A stretch of DNA of 64,000 bases from Bacteroidales bacterium (GTDB lineage: Bacteria > Bacteroidota > Bacteroidia > Bacteroidales > UBA932), in contig JAFXQA010000008.1 of the NCBI GenBank assembly GCA_017527415.1, forward strand, positions 1 through 64,000, read 5' to 3'. Position 1 is the first letter of the stretch. Each line of letters opens with the position of its first letter. Position numbers and translations under genes: made by a program. Of this stretch, positions 16,791 through 25,597 are shown piece by piece. The notes beneath the pieces were generated by a model. It searched no databases. It was not told where the DNA came from and saw only the letters and a program-made list of their open reading frames with translations.

Positions 16791-19544
16791 ATGTCATTTT
16801 TATCACACATATTAATATCTTTGCTTACCGGATCGCTGTTTTTCCACAGCCTTCCGTCAGAGACCACCGGAATCAACATAGAAACCGTCTGCCAGGATAG
16901 TCTGGGCACCATGTGGTTCGGAGGACTGAATGGGCTCGTATCATTCGACGGCAGCAGGTATTCCGTCTTCAGGCACAACATTCCCACGGAGCACAGCATC
17001 CCCGACGACCGCATCTATAAAATTATTTGCAATAGCGCCGGCAAGCTCCTTGTCGCCCATATTTCCGGTCTTTCGGTATTCGAATATGCAACCGGGACAT
17101 TCCACAACTTCCCAAGCCCGGACGGCATAGTTAGTGACATAATTCAGCTTTCGGAAAGCCGTTATCTGGCCATTGTCGGGAGCAGACTCTGGTTATTCGA
17201 CAGCGACCTGGAGAGGTTTTCCCGCGAGCAGATTCCGGACATTCTTTCCGAACTTAGTGCAAACACCCTCTATACCGTCGGCGATACTATATATATAGGG
17301 AGTATGGACGGGCGTATCATCAGGATGTCTGCAGAACTGACCAACATTTACTTTATCCCGGCGGATATCGGCAATGTCAAGGTCAATTGCATACTACCCG
17401 ACAGCCTCGGGCATATCTGGGCAGGAACCGAAGGGCAGGGCTTATGGGAAATGAAGGAAGATGGTTCCATCCTGAATCACTACAGGGCGTCATCCCGAAA
17501 GGGAAGCCTCAGCTTCGACTACGTCAGAGTTCTATGCCGCGGAGAGGACGGCGCCATCTGGATTGGTACCAAAAACGGCCTGAACATACTGAAAGACGGG
17601 CGCTTCGAGGTGTATTATCACGACTACTATAACCCCGGCAGCATCACCCACGACAGTGTCTGGGATATCTATTGCGACAGGCAGGGAACCATGTGGCTCG
17701 GCACCTACTATGGAGGTGTGAGTTACTGCAACCCAATGTTCTCCCAGTTTACGGAGATCCCTTCCCGGCCCGGCAACCAATACCTTAACGGAAGGATTAT
17801 CAGCGATATAGCCGAGGATTCCGACGGCTCCCTCTGGATAGGAACCAACTCCGGGGACCTCAGCCATCTGCGCAAGGACGGCAGCTTCGACCATATAAAG
17901 GGCCTCGGCAAAAGTTCCCAGGACCAGCCGGACATCAAATGCATATACATCAGCCGTTATACCGGCCGTATCTTCATAGGCTCCGACAATGGAGAACTGC
18001 TGGTGCTGAACAAAGGCAGCCGTCAACCGAGGAGGATCGAAGACAGGCAACTCTACAGCACATACGCTATCCTGGACAATGGCCTCGGAGGATTCTTTGT
18101 CGGCACCCAGGAAGGGCTGTTCGATTATGATGAGATGACCGGACGGGTAACAAGGATTCAGGTTGCGGACGACCTGTCCAAAATCAAAGCCATTGAACTT
18201 GACTCGCAAGGCCTGTTGTGGATAGGCAAAAAGTTCGGTGCGACGGCCCTCAAGCTCGACACTTGGGACATCACACCACTCCCTAAAGTTCTGTCTGAAA
18301 TCAAATACGTGGAAGATATCCATGAGGATTGCAACGGACGGATATGGCTCGGTTCCAGCGAGGGACTGTATTGTTATAACCGCAAAGACGGGTCTGTCCG
18401 CTCATATACCGTCCAGGATGGTATGCCAGACAATGTCATCCACGGCATTGAAGAAGACTCCGATGGCATACTGTGGGTAAGCACAAACAACGGACTGTGC
18501 CGGCTGGATCCGGCAAGCGGGGACAAATACATTTTCACGGTGGCGGACGGCATACCGGACAATCGTTTCACCACATATGCCCATTGCAGGACAAGCAATG
18601 GCGAAATGTACTTCGGCGGGCTTACCGGCCTGGTCCGCTTCAACCCTTCGACAATCAGCACCACTCATAAAGCCGTTTCGCCAATTATTACAGGGATAGA
18701 AGTGAACGGTGTAAGGAGATATCCGGAAGGGAATTCCATTGTCCTTAAACCCAAAGAGCGCGACATCTGCATACTGTTTTCCGCTCCGGATTTCATCTCC
18801 GGAGAAAACGGGCGTTTCTTCTACCAGCTGGATGGTGTCAACAATTCCTGGCGTGAAGCCGGAAAGGACAGGCGCGCGGTCTACTACGGTCTGGCGCACG
18901 GCTCATATACCTTCCTCCTGGCATATCGGAACAGTTCCGGCATTCGTAATCCGGAGAACCTGGAGTTCCACTTCAAGATTCTCCCCTATTGGTACGAAAC
19001 CACTCTGGCCAGGCTGATCGCGCTGCTGCTGGTGGTGGCTCTGGTCACATTCTTTATCATGCGCCTGCTTGCCAGGAAAAAGAAGGAGTACCAGACCGAG
19101 ATGGAGAAGGTGCGTAACAAGCTCCTTAGCGATTTCTCCCTGGAATTCATCAGCATAGGTGCGGGCAAGTCACCCGCCAACGAGACCAGCGTTGCTAAAG
19201 TGTTCCACAAGGGGGATGAAGATTTCATGCGTACGGCGATGCAGGTAGTGAAAGAGAATATTGACAATCCGGATTTCTCCGTGGAGGCTCTGGCGAGCGC
19301 TATGAATATGAGCCGTTCTAACTTACACCTGCGGGTGAAGACCCTCTTCGGCGTATCCTCGCTGGAATTCATCAAGACCGTGCGCCTCAACGAAGCCTGC
19401 CGGCTGCTGCTGGAACGCAAACAATCCATCTCGGAGATTGCCTACGCCACCGGCTTTGCCACGCCCTCTTACTTCGCCGCCACCTTCCGCCACGTCATCG
19501 GCTGCACCCCAACCGAGTACATCAAACGCAACACTCCTGCCTAA
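16791..19544 (+). CDS. membrane-bound propeller/Y_Y_Y/AraC-type regulator without kinase
   Basis: A 917-residue regulator in the position typical for controlling the divergent utilisation operon. A signal sequence is followed by Reg_prop-type beta-propeller repeats (about 25-640; repeated blocks such as DSLGHIWAGTEGQGLWEM, DGAIWIGTKNGLNIL, CNGRIWLGSSEGLYCY), a Y_Y_Y domain (about 650-730, ending SYTFLLAYRNSSGIRNPE), one membrane helix (about 740-763), a short coiled linker and an AraC-family DNA-binding domain (about 820-913: SVEALASAMNMSRSNLHLRVKT, SISEIAYATGFATPSYFAATFR). The histidine-kinase and receiver domains of the usual hybrid two-component sensors are absent. It should bind its glycan signal in the periplasm and DNA in the cytoplasm. 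A GTG two codons earlier (16785) is less likely as the start. Confidence 0.9.
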   Translation: MSFLSHILISLLTGSLFFHSLPSETTGINIETVCQDSLGTMWFGGLNGLVSFDGSRYSVFRHNIPTEHSIPDDRIYKIICNSAGKLLVAHISGLSVFEYATGTFHNFPSPDGIVSDIIQLSESRYLAIVGSRLWLFDSDLERFSREQIPDILSELSANTLYTVGDTIYIGSMDGRIIRMSAELTNIYFIPADIGNVKVNCILPDSLGHIWAGTEGQGLWEMKEDGSILNHYRASSRKGSLSFDYVRVLCRGEDGAIWIGTKNGLNILKDGRFEVYYHDYYNPGSITHDSVWDIYCDRQGTMWLGTYYGGVSYCNPMFSQFTEIPSRPGNQYLNGRIISDIAEDSDGSLWIGTNSGDLSHLRKDGSFDHIKGLGKSSQDQPDIKCIYISRYTGRIFIGSDNGELLVLNKGSRQPRRIEDRQLYSTYAILDNGLGGFFVGTQEGLFDYDEMTGRVTRIQVADDLSKIKAIELDSQGLLWIGKKFGATALKLDTWDITPLPKVLSEIKYVEDIHEDCNGRIWLGSSEGLYCYNRKDGSVRSYTVQDGMPDNVIHGIEEDSDGILWVSTNNGLCRLDPASGDKYIFTVADGIPDNRFTTYAHCRTSNGEMYFGGLTGLVRFNPSTISTTHKAVSPIITGIEVNGVRRYPEGNSIVLKPKERDICILFSAPDFISGENGRFFYQLDGVNNSWREAGKDRRAVYYGLAHGSYTFLLAYRNSSGIRNPENLEFHFKILPYWYETTLARLIALLLVVALVTFFIMRLLARKKKEYQTEMEKVRNKLLSDFSLEFISIGAGKSPANETSVAKVFHKGDEDFMRTAMQVVKENIDNPDFSVEALASAMNMSRSNLHLRVKTLFGVSSLEFIKTVRLNEACRLLLERKQSISEIAYATGFATPSYFAATFRHVIGCTPTEYIKRNTPA

Positions 19545-19551
19545 AAATTAT

Positions 19552-19559
19552 TATATTTG
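19552..19559 (+). promoter_or_regulatory. -7 box before fucP
   Basis: TATATTTG lies in the 20-base gap between the regulator stop (19544) and the fucP ATG (19565). It could give fucP-fucI their own promoter besides read-through from the regulator. It ends 5 bases before the ATG, so any transcript would have almost no leader. Confidence 0.4.
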
Positions 19560-19564
19560 TGGAT

Positions 19565-20881
19565 ATGAACACTAAAGCTAAACTTGTCGAGAAAAAGTAT
19601 CTCGTTCCTTTCATACTGATTACCAGTCTGTTCGCACTGTGGGGCTTTGCAAATGATATTACCAACCCTATGGTGGCGGCGTTTCAGACGGTGATGGAAC
19701 TCAGCGCGGCGAAGGCATCACTCATCCAATTCGCATTCTACGGCGGCTATGCTACCATGGCCATCCCGGCGGCGCTTTTCATCCGCAAATACTCATATAA
19801 GAGCGCCATCCTGCTCGGACTCGGGCTCTATGCGGTGGGGGCCTTCCTCTTCATCCCCGCGGCGGCATACCAGCAGTTCAGTTTCTTCTGCATCAGCCTC
19901 TATATCCTCACCTTCGGTCTCGCATTCCTCGAGACCACGGCGAACCCCTTCATCCTCTCGCTCGGCAGCAAGGAGACATCTACCCGCCGCCTCAACCTGG
20001 CGCAGACCTTCAATCCCATGGGCTCGCTCTGCGGGATGGCGGTGGCATCTTTCATCGTACTCCCGCAGCTCCTCTCCGACAAGCGGGATGCAGCCGGCAA
20101 CATAATCTTCTCTTCCCTCCCCGAGGCAGAGAAGGCAAGCATACGCCTGCACGACCTGGCGGTCATCCGCAACCCCTATGTGATCATAGGGCTGGTGGTG
20201 CTCGTGGTGCTGGTGGTGATTGCGCTCACGCGTATGCCCAAGACCCAGAGCGAGGAGCAGAAGGCCGCCGGAAACACCCATACCACCCGTCAGACCCTGC
20301 ACAACCTCTGGCACAATCGCGTCTATCGCGGTGGCGTGCTCACGCAGATCTTCTATGTTGCCGCGCAGATCATGGTGTGGACCTTCATAATCCAGTACGC
20401 CGACAACCTCGGCATCAACAAGGCCACCGCGCAGACATATAACATAGTGGCAATGTGCCTCTTCCTCGCGAGCCGCTTCATCTCCACCATGCTTATGAAA
20501 TACCTCAACTCCCGCAAGATGCTGGGCTTCTTTGGCATAGGAGCGGCCCTCTGCACCATCGGAGCCATCTGCATAGTTGGCAAGGCGGGGCTCTTCTGCC
20601 TGGTGTGCATCAGCTTCTTCATGAGCCTGATGTTCCCCACCATCTACGGCATAGCGCTGGAAGATGTGGACGCACGCGACACTTCGCTCGGCGCCGCGTT
20701 CCTGGTGATGGCCATAGTGGGCGGTGCCCTGATGCCCCCTCTCCAGGGCATGCTGATCGACCTCGGCACAGTGGCAGGCCATCCGGCGGTGAACTTCTCG
20801 TTCGTGCTGCCGCTGATCTGCTTCGCGGTGGTGGCCACCTACGGCTGGAGAATGTATAGAATCCAAAAACAAAACCTATAA
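19565..20881 (+). CDS. fucP: L-fucose:H+ symporter (FucP family, MFS)
   Basis: A 438-residue inner-membrane transporter of the major facilitator superfamily. MFS/FucP features are the first helix YLVPFILITSLFALWGFANDIT (the WGF-AND pattern of the FHS family), FGLAFLETTANPFILSLG, and LNLAQTFNPMGSLCG, followed by about twelve hydrophobic helices in total. L-fucose and proton would be taken into the cytoplasm. It is followed after 3 bases by fucI, which supports the fucose assignment over other FHS sugars such as glucose/galactose. I prefer the ATG at 19565 over the GTG at 19559, which lies inside the promoter element. The codons are rich in C/G third bases, as in fucI, suggesting strong expression. 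Confidence 0.92.
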   Translation: MNTKAKLVEKKYLVPFILITSLFALWGFANDITNPMVAAFQTVMELSAAKASLIQFAFYGGYATMAIPAALFIRKYSYKSAILLGLGLYAVGAFLFIPAAAYQQFSFFCISLYILTFGLAFLETTANPFILSLGSKETSTRRLNLAQTFNPMGSLCGMAVASFIVLPQLLSDKRDAAGNIIFSSLPEAEKASIRLHDLAVIRNPYVIIGLVVLVVLVVIALTRMPKTQSEEQKAAGNTHTTRQTLHNLWHNRVYRGGVLTQIFYVAAQIMVWTFIIQYADNLGINKATAQTYNIVAMCLFLASRFISTMLMKYLNSRKMLGFFGIGAALCTIGAICIVGKAGLFCLVCISFFMSLMFPTIYGIALEDVDARDTSLGAAFLVMAIVGGALMPPLQGMLIDLGTVAGHPAVNFSFVLPLICFAVVATYGWRMYRIQKQNL

Positions 20882-20884
20882 ATT

Positions 20885-22702
20885 ATGAAGTATCCCAAAA
20901 TAGGCATACGCCCCACCATTGACGGACGTCAGGGCGGCGTACGCGAGAATCTCGAAGAAAAGACAATGGCCCTCGCACATGCGGTGGCAGACCTCATTTC
21001 CAGCAACCTGCGCAACGGAGACGGCTCCCCCGTGGAGTGCGTGATAGCAGACAGCACAATCGGCCGCGTGGCGGAAAGCGCCGCCTGCGCCGAGAAGTTC
21101 GAGCGCGAAGGAGTTGGCAGCACCATCACAGTTACATCCTGCTGGTGCTACGGTTCCGAAACCATGGACATGAATCCCCACTATCCCAAGGCGGTATGGG
21201 GCTTCAACGGCACCGAGCGCCCGGGCGCTGTGTATCTCGCAGCCGTTTTGGCTGCACATGCCCAGAAGGGTCTGCCTGCATTCGGCATCTACGGCCACGA
21301 CGTGCAGGACCTCGCCGACAACACCATCCCCGCCGACGTGGCGGAGAAGATACTCCGCTTCGCACGCGCTGCCCAGGCGGTTGCCACCATGCGCGGTAAG
21401 AGCTATCTCTCGATGGGCAACACCTGCATGGGCATAGCCGGTTCCATTGTGAACGCCGACTTCCTTCAGAAGTACCTTGGAATGCGCGCTGAGTACGTCT
21501 CCCTCGTGGAGATCCTCCGCCGCGTGGACTTCGGCATCTACGACCACGAAGAATTCAAGAAGGCCATGGAGTGGGTGGACAAGTACTGCAAGCCGCAGGA
21601 AGGCCACGACTACAACGAAGACCGCGCCCTCTTCCCCGGCACCCCTATGACCACCTTCAACGGCAAGGGCAAAGGCAAGAACCGCGAAGAGAAAGACGCC
21701 GACTGGGAGTTCACCGTGAAGAACATGATGATCATCCGCGACCTGATGTTCGGCAATCCCAAGCTCCTGGAGATGGGGTATAAAGAAGAAGCACTCGGCC
21801 ACAACGCCATCGCAGGCGGCGTGCAGGGCCAGCGCCAGTGGACCGACTACAAACCCAACTTCGACTTCCCGGAGAGCCTGATGTGCTCCTCTTTCGACTG
21901 GAACGGCATCCGCGAGGCCTACACCCTGGCTACCGAAAATGATGCCCTGAACGGCCTCAGCATGATGTTCGGGCACCTTCTCACCAACCGCGGCGTGATG
22001 TTCAGCGACGTGCGCACCTACTGGAGCCCCGAGGCTGTGAAGCGCGTTACCGGAAAAGCCCCCGAAGGACTGGCGGCGGGCGGATTCATCCACCTGATCA
22101 ACTCCGGAGCCACCACCCTGGACGCCACCGGCGCAATGTCTGATTCCGAGGGCAAACCCACCATCAAGGAGCCTTGGAACATGACTGACGAGGATGTGAA
22201 GGCCTGCCTGAAGGCCACCAACTGGATGCCGGCAGACCGCGACTACTTCCGCGGCGGCGGCTACAGCGCCCACTTCGTGACCCGCGGCGGAATGCCTATG
22301 ACCATGATGCGCCTGAATCTCGTGGACGGCCTCGGCCCCGTGCTGCAGATCGCCGAAGGATGGACCGCAGAACTCCCCAAGGAGCAGCACGACATCCTCG
22401 ACAAGCGCACCGATCCCACCTGGCCCACCACCTGGTTCGTTCCTCGCCTGGATCCTACCAAGGATTGCTTCAAGGACGTTTACAGCGTGATGAACAACTG
22501 GGGTGCCAACCACGGCGCCATCGCCTACGGCCACATCGGAGCAGACCTCATCACCCTTGCATCCATCCTCCGCATCCCCGTGTGCATGCACAACGTGGCA
22601 GAAGACAAGATCTTCCGCCCGGCAGCCTGGAATGCCTTCGGGATGGACAAGGAAGGCGCCGACTACCGCGCCTGCGCCAACTTCGGTCCGATCTACAAAT
22701 AG
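20885..22702 (+). CDS. fucI: L-fucose isomerase
   Basis: A 605-residue cytoplasmic Mn2+-dependent isomerase converting L-fucose to L-fuculose. It is full length (the E. coli enzyme has 591 residues). The metal ligands known in the E. coli enzyme (Glu337, Asp361, His528) correspond by sequence to Glu351 in ATEND, Asp375 in MFSDVRTYW and His543 in NWGANHGA. Other family blocks are [15 protein letters not shown] at the start and [12 protein letters not shown]. It forms an operon with fucP. Neither fuculokinase nor fuculose-phosphate aldolase is in the window. D-arabinose is a known side substrate of the family. A perfect hairpin terminator follows the stop. Confidence 0.97.
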   Translation: MKYPKIGIRPTIDGRQGGVRENLEEKTMALAHAVADLISSNLRNGDGSPVECVIADSTIGRVAESAACAEKFEREGVGSTITVTSCWCYGSETMDMNPHYPKAVWGFNGTERPGAVYLAAVLAAHAQKGLPAFGIYGHDVQDLADNTIPADVAEKILRFARAAQAVATMRGKSYLSMGNTCMGIAGSIVNADFLQKYLGMRAEYVSLVEILRRVDFGIYDHEEFKKAMEWVDKYCKPQEGHDYNEDRALFPGTPMTTFNGKGKGKNREEKDADWEFTVKNMMIIRDLMFGNPKLLEMGYKEEALGHNAIAGGVQGQRQWTDYKPNFDFPESLMCSSFDWNGIREAYTLATENDALNGLSMMFGHLLTNRGVMFSDVRTYWSPEAVKRVTGKAPEGLAAGGFIHLINSGATTLDATGAMSDSEGKPTIKEPWNMTDEDVKACLKATNWMPADRDYFRGGGYSAHFVTRGGMPMTMMRLNLVDGLGPVLQIAEGWTAELPKEQHDILDKRTDPTWPTTWFVPRLDPTKDCFKDVYSVMNNWGANHGAIAYGHIGADLITLASILRIPVCMHNVAEDKIFRPAAWNAFGMDKEGADYRACANFGPIYK

Positions 22703-22741
22703 CGCGCTGGCGGGCAACCGTCTGATTGTCAGCTACATACT

Positions 22742-22778
22742 AAAAGTCTCCCCCTTCGAAACCAGGGGGAGACTTTTT
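22742..22778. terminator. strong bidirectional hairpin terminator
   Basis: A 13-base perfect stem, AAAAGTCTCCCCC (22742-22754) pairing with GGGGGAGACTTTT (22765-22777), around a 10-base loop. A T-run follows on the plus strand, and on the minus strand the paired A-run reads as T. It lies between the converging fucI and barrel genes and can stop both. Confidence 0.9.
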
Positions 22779-22820
22779 ACTAAGTTACTGCGTAGCAGCC
22801 TGTTAGCCGCCACTGGGAGA

Positions 22821-24200
22821 TTAGAACTGATAGTTGATACCGATACCTATCCAAAGCCCCGCATCCATGCCTTCGGTGAAGCACTTTGCGAAATCTGCGG
22901 AAACGATAAAGTTCTGGTTCATGGCGATCTTCAGACCTGCACCGCCGCTATAGACAAGCGTGTTGACCTTGGAAGCATCGTAAATAGGATCGGAGGTCCC
23001 GGTGAGGGAATTGAATGCAGGATCGTAAATCTTTCCGTTTGCATCGGCAATCTTGGCAAGAGCATCCGCCTTGTAAGGCTTGGTGATGATACCTGCATCG
23101 AAGAACGGATTCACGGCGATGTAGAAGTACTGGTTTGCCAGTTTGAACTTTACGAGCTTGATGCGCAGTTCGGTATTTGCCCAAGCCATACCCTCGGCAA
23201 GGATACGGTTCTCGCGGAGACCGCGGATGGTATTGCTGGAACCGAAGCCCTCGGAGATCATGTTACGCTGAACAAGCAGAGGGTTGTTCTGGACCATGAA
23301 CAGAGGTGTCTCTCCTGCAATCGTGTGCTGCCACGCGAGGCGATATGCGAACACGGGATTACCTGCGGGGATGGGAATAGGGATGCTGATGTAATGACGG
23401 AAGTATGCGCAAGCCTTCAGGTATGGACTGCCGACAAAGTTTCCGTTCAGGTAGGCCTCGGCCCAGATACCCTTGTTAGGAGCCGCCTCGATGTCGCGGG
23501 TGTCGTAGACAAGTCCGGCATTGAACTCCAGTGAAAGACCACCGTTCTTTTCCGCGTCGGTGAGAACTCCGGAATTAGCGAGGAAATTGTACAAAGTGAC
23601 ATTGGTGTCATAATACTGCTTGTTGCCGTTCACTTCCACACCTTTATCCTTCATTGCTCCGAGGTTCCATTTCCAGAAGTTCACACCTGCAGCCCAGTTG
23701 AGATTGTCGGTGATGCGTCCCTGGAAATTGGCGAGAATACGGAGCATCTCGCGGCTCATACCATAATAGTTCACATTGTTGGTAGTGGCAGGTACATACA
23801 TATCCCTGTTGCCCCACACGTCATAGTTCTGTGTGGCAGCGGCGCCGTTGAAGCCCCATAAGCTGTAAAGCGGATCGGTCATATATGTGACCGATGCATT
23901 CACACGCATGTTCGGAATGAGGTACTTTGAGTCGTAAGCCAAATAAAGGCGCATACGGTGACTGTGCGTGAAGTATGACCCTTCCCAGCTGATTTTATGC
24001 AGGGGATCCGGATAGGTTCCGCCGTCACCATAATAATATACGTCGCCAAAAGCACCGGCCTGGAATCCGTTGTCGACAGAGTAAGTTGCCGTGGGTAGAA
24101 CACCGAAGGACCAGCCCGTTTTCATCTCTTTCTCTTCCTGGGCACACAGCATCACGCCGGCGGCAAGGAGAGAAATCAGTGTAAATAGAATCTTTCTCAT
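22821..24200 (-). CDS. outer-membrane beta-barrel protein, BamA/Omp85-like barrel
   Basis: A 459-residue exported protein starting MRKILFTLISLLAAGVMLCAQ at the ATG at 24200, about 34 bases after its predicted transcription start. After the signal peptide come alternating strands typical of a barrel, with GLVYDTRDIEAAPNKGIWAEAYL (about 277-299), the short signature of surface-antigen/Omp85-type barrels, and a C-terminal aromatic (GIGINYQF). No POTRA domains are visible, so it is a barrel-only relative. The divergent gene at 24273 is a clear paralogue (VYDTRDxE-AP-x-GIWAE, ENxxV, and similar termini). Transport or assembly role unknown. Confidence 0.75.
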   Translation of the reverse strand: MRKILFTLISLLAAGVMLCAQEEKEMKTGWSFGVLPTATYSVDNGFQAGAFGDVYYYGDGGTYPDPLHKISWEGSYFTHSHRMRLYLAYDSKYLIPNMRVNASVTYMTDPLYSLWGFNGAAATQNYDVWGNRDMYVPATTNNVNYYGMSREMLRILANFQGRITDNLNWAAGVNFWKWNLGAMKDKGVEVNGNKQYYDTNVTLYNFLANSGVLTDAEKNGGLSLEFNAGLVYDTRDIEAAPNKGIWAEAYLNGNFVGSPYLKACAYFRHYISIPIPIPAGNPVFAYRLAWQHTIAGETPLFMVQNNPLLVQRNMISEGFGSSNTIRGLRENRILAEGMAWANTELRIKLVKFKLANQYFYIAVNPFFDAGIITKPYKADALAKIADANGKIYDPAFNSLTGTSDPIYDASKVNTLVYSGGAGLKIAMNQNFIVSADFAKCFTEGMDAGLWIGIGINYQF

Positions 24201-24239
24201 AAATAGTTTAGTGATAATTGATAGTAGTTTTAGCACCGA

Positions 24240-24268
24240 CAAAGATAATGCATTTTTTACTATATTTG
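24240..24268. promoter_or_regulatory. divergent promoter pair between the two barrel genes
   Basis: The 72-base gap holds two -7 boxes facing away from each other: TATCTTTG on the minus strand (24240-24247, about 40 bases before the ATG at 24200) and TATATTTG on the plus strand (24261-24268, 4 bases before the ATG at 24273). Neither has a clear -33 TTTG. The two promoters must overlap, so the paralogues are probably regulated together or against each other. Confidence 0.5.
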
Positions 24269-24272
24269 AGAT

Positions 24273-25577
24273 ATGAAAAGAATATCCGCGCTTTTGCTTA
24301 TCCTTTTCTGCGCTCTTCCGCTTAAGGCCCAGAAAGAAGAAATCACTAAGAGCGGGCTGGGCGTAGGGCCCTTCCCGGCCCTGGCCTATGATGCCGACAA
24401 GGGCATGCAGATTGGTGCCGTGCTGATGCTCTTCGACTATGGCACTGGCGAGAACTACCCTGCCCTGGACTCGAAGTTCTACTCGGAATTCTCCTACTTC
24501 ACCAAGGGCTCCAAGATTGTCCGGCTGCGCTACGACACTTTCAAGCTGATCCCGGGAGTGCGCAACTGCACCAACTTCCAGGCGAACATAGACAAGGCCT
24601 ACGACTTCTACGGTTTCAACGGCTACGAGTCCCATTTCGATGCCGCCCAGGCCAGGCCCTTCTACCGCTACTCCCGTTACGAATACCTCTTCAAATCCGA
24701 CTTCATCGGGCGCCTTGCCGGGGCGCTCAGCTGGGAGGCCGGCATCTACGCAAGTTACTATAAACTAGGCAGTATCGACTACGCCAGCATAAACAAAGGA
24801 AAACCAACCGTGCAACTGTTCCCGGAGGATATGCCCACACTGTACGACGCCTACAAGGCCAGCGGGGTGATCTCCGGGAAGGATGCCGACGGCGGATTCT
24901 CTTCGGGAGTGCGCTTCGGGCTGGTGTATGACACCCGCGATAAGGAAGGCGCCCCATCACGGGGCATCTGGGCGGAAGGCCACGTGCTGCTCGCCCCCTT
25001 CAGCGAGACGCCCTTCTACCGCTATTCCTTCACCTGGAGGCACTATCTGCCCCTGATTCCCAACGACGTCCTCACCCTCGCCTATCGCTTCAACTACGAG
25101 GGCACCTTCGGGCGGCAGGCCCCGTTCTATGTGCTCCCCTACATGACTTTCATGGGCCAGCGGACGGATCTTGAAGGGATGGGAGGATACGAAACCGCGC
25201 GAGGAATCATGCGCACCCGCCTGGTGGGGCTGGATATGGGCTGCGCTACCGCGGAACTGCGCTGGAGGTTCGCCAGGTTCGTCCTCTGGAACCAGAACCT
25301 GGCCCTGGCCGCCAACCTATTCACCGATGCCGCCAGGGTGTTCCGGGGGCTGGATATCAGCGCCCTGCCGTCCAGTTTAAGGGAGATCCTTCCGGCCGCT
25401 CCCGTCGATGTGCAACTGCGCGGCAACCTGGCCGAACGCGTTCATCAGTCCGCAGGCGCCGGCATCCGACTGATTGTCAACGAAAACCTGGTCGTCGCGT
25501 GCGACCGGGGATTCCCCCTGAACAAACAGGACGGGGACAGCCCCGCCCTATATATCACTCTGGATTATCTGTTCTAG
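24273..25577 (+). CDS. outer-membrane beta-barrel protein, paralogue of the divergent gene
   Basis: A 434-residue exported barrel protein (signal MKRISALLLILFCALPLKAQ). It shares with its divergent neighbour the start of the mature part (an Asp-x-Gly-x-Gln-x-Gly block), the segment LVYDTRDKEGAPSRGIWAEGHV (about 216-237) and the final aromatic (TLDYLF). No POTRA or plug domain is visible. The family resembles Omp85/surface-antigen barrels. The two genes look like an old duplication kept in divergent orientation. It ends 20 bases before the converging DUF362 gene. Function unknown. Confidence 0.75.
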   Translation: MKRISALLLILFCALPLKAQKEEITKSGLGVGPFPALAYDADKGMQIGAVLMLFDYGTGENYPALDSKFYSEFSYFTKGSKIVRLRYDTFKLIPGVRNCTNFQANIDKAYDFYGFNGYESHFDAAQARPFYRYSRYEYLFKSDFIGRLAGALSWEAGIYASYYKLGSIDYASINKGKPTVQLFPEDMPTLYDAYKASGVISGKDADGGFSSGVRFGLVYDTRDKEGAPSRGIWAEGHVLLAPFSETPFYRYSFTWRHYLPLIPNDVLTLAYRFNYEGTFGRQAPFYVLPYMTFMGQRTDLEGMGGYETARGIMRTRLVGLDMGCATAELRWRFARFVLWNQNLALAANLFTDAARVFRGLDISALPSSLREILPAAPVDVQLRGNLAERVHQSAGAGIRLIVNENLVVACDRGFPLNKQDGDSPALYITLDYLF

Positions 25578-25597
25578 TCCGGCCTGGCCGGAAACCC

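Noticed and set aside
20876..22717. A 613-codon open frame on the minus strand opposite fucI
   Set aside because: It is the mirror of a GC-rich, strongly codon-biased gene; fucI on the plus strand is unmistakable and the opposite product has low-complexity His/Val/Gly-rich sequence.
25578..25592. TCCGGCC-T-GGCCGGA hairpin between converging genes as a terminator
   Set aside because: The loop would be too small for full pairing and no T-run follows on either strand.
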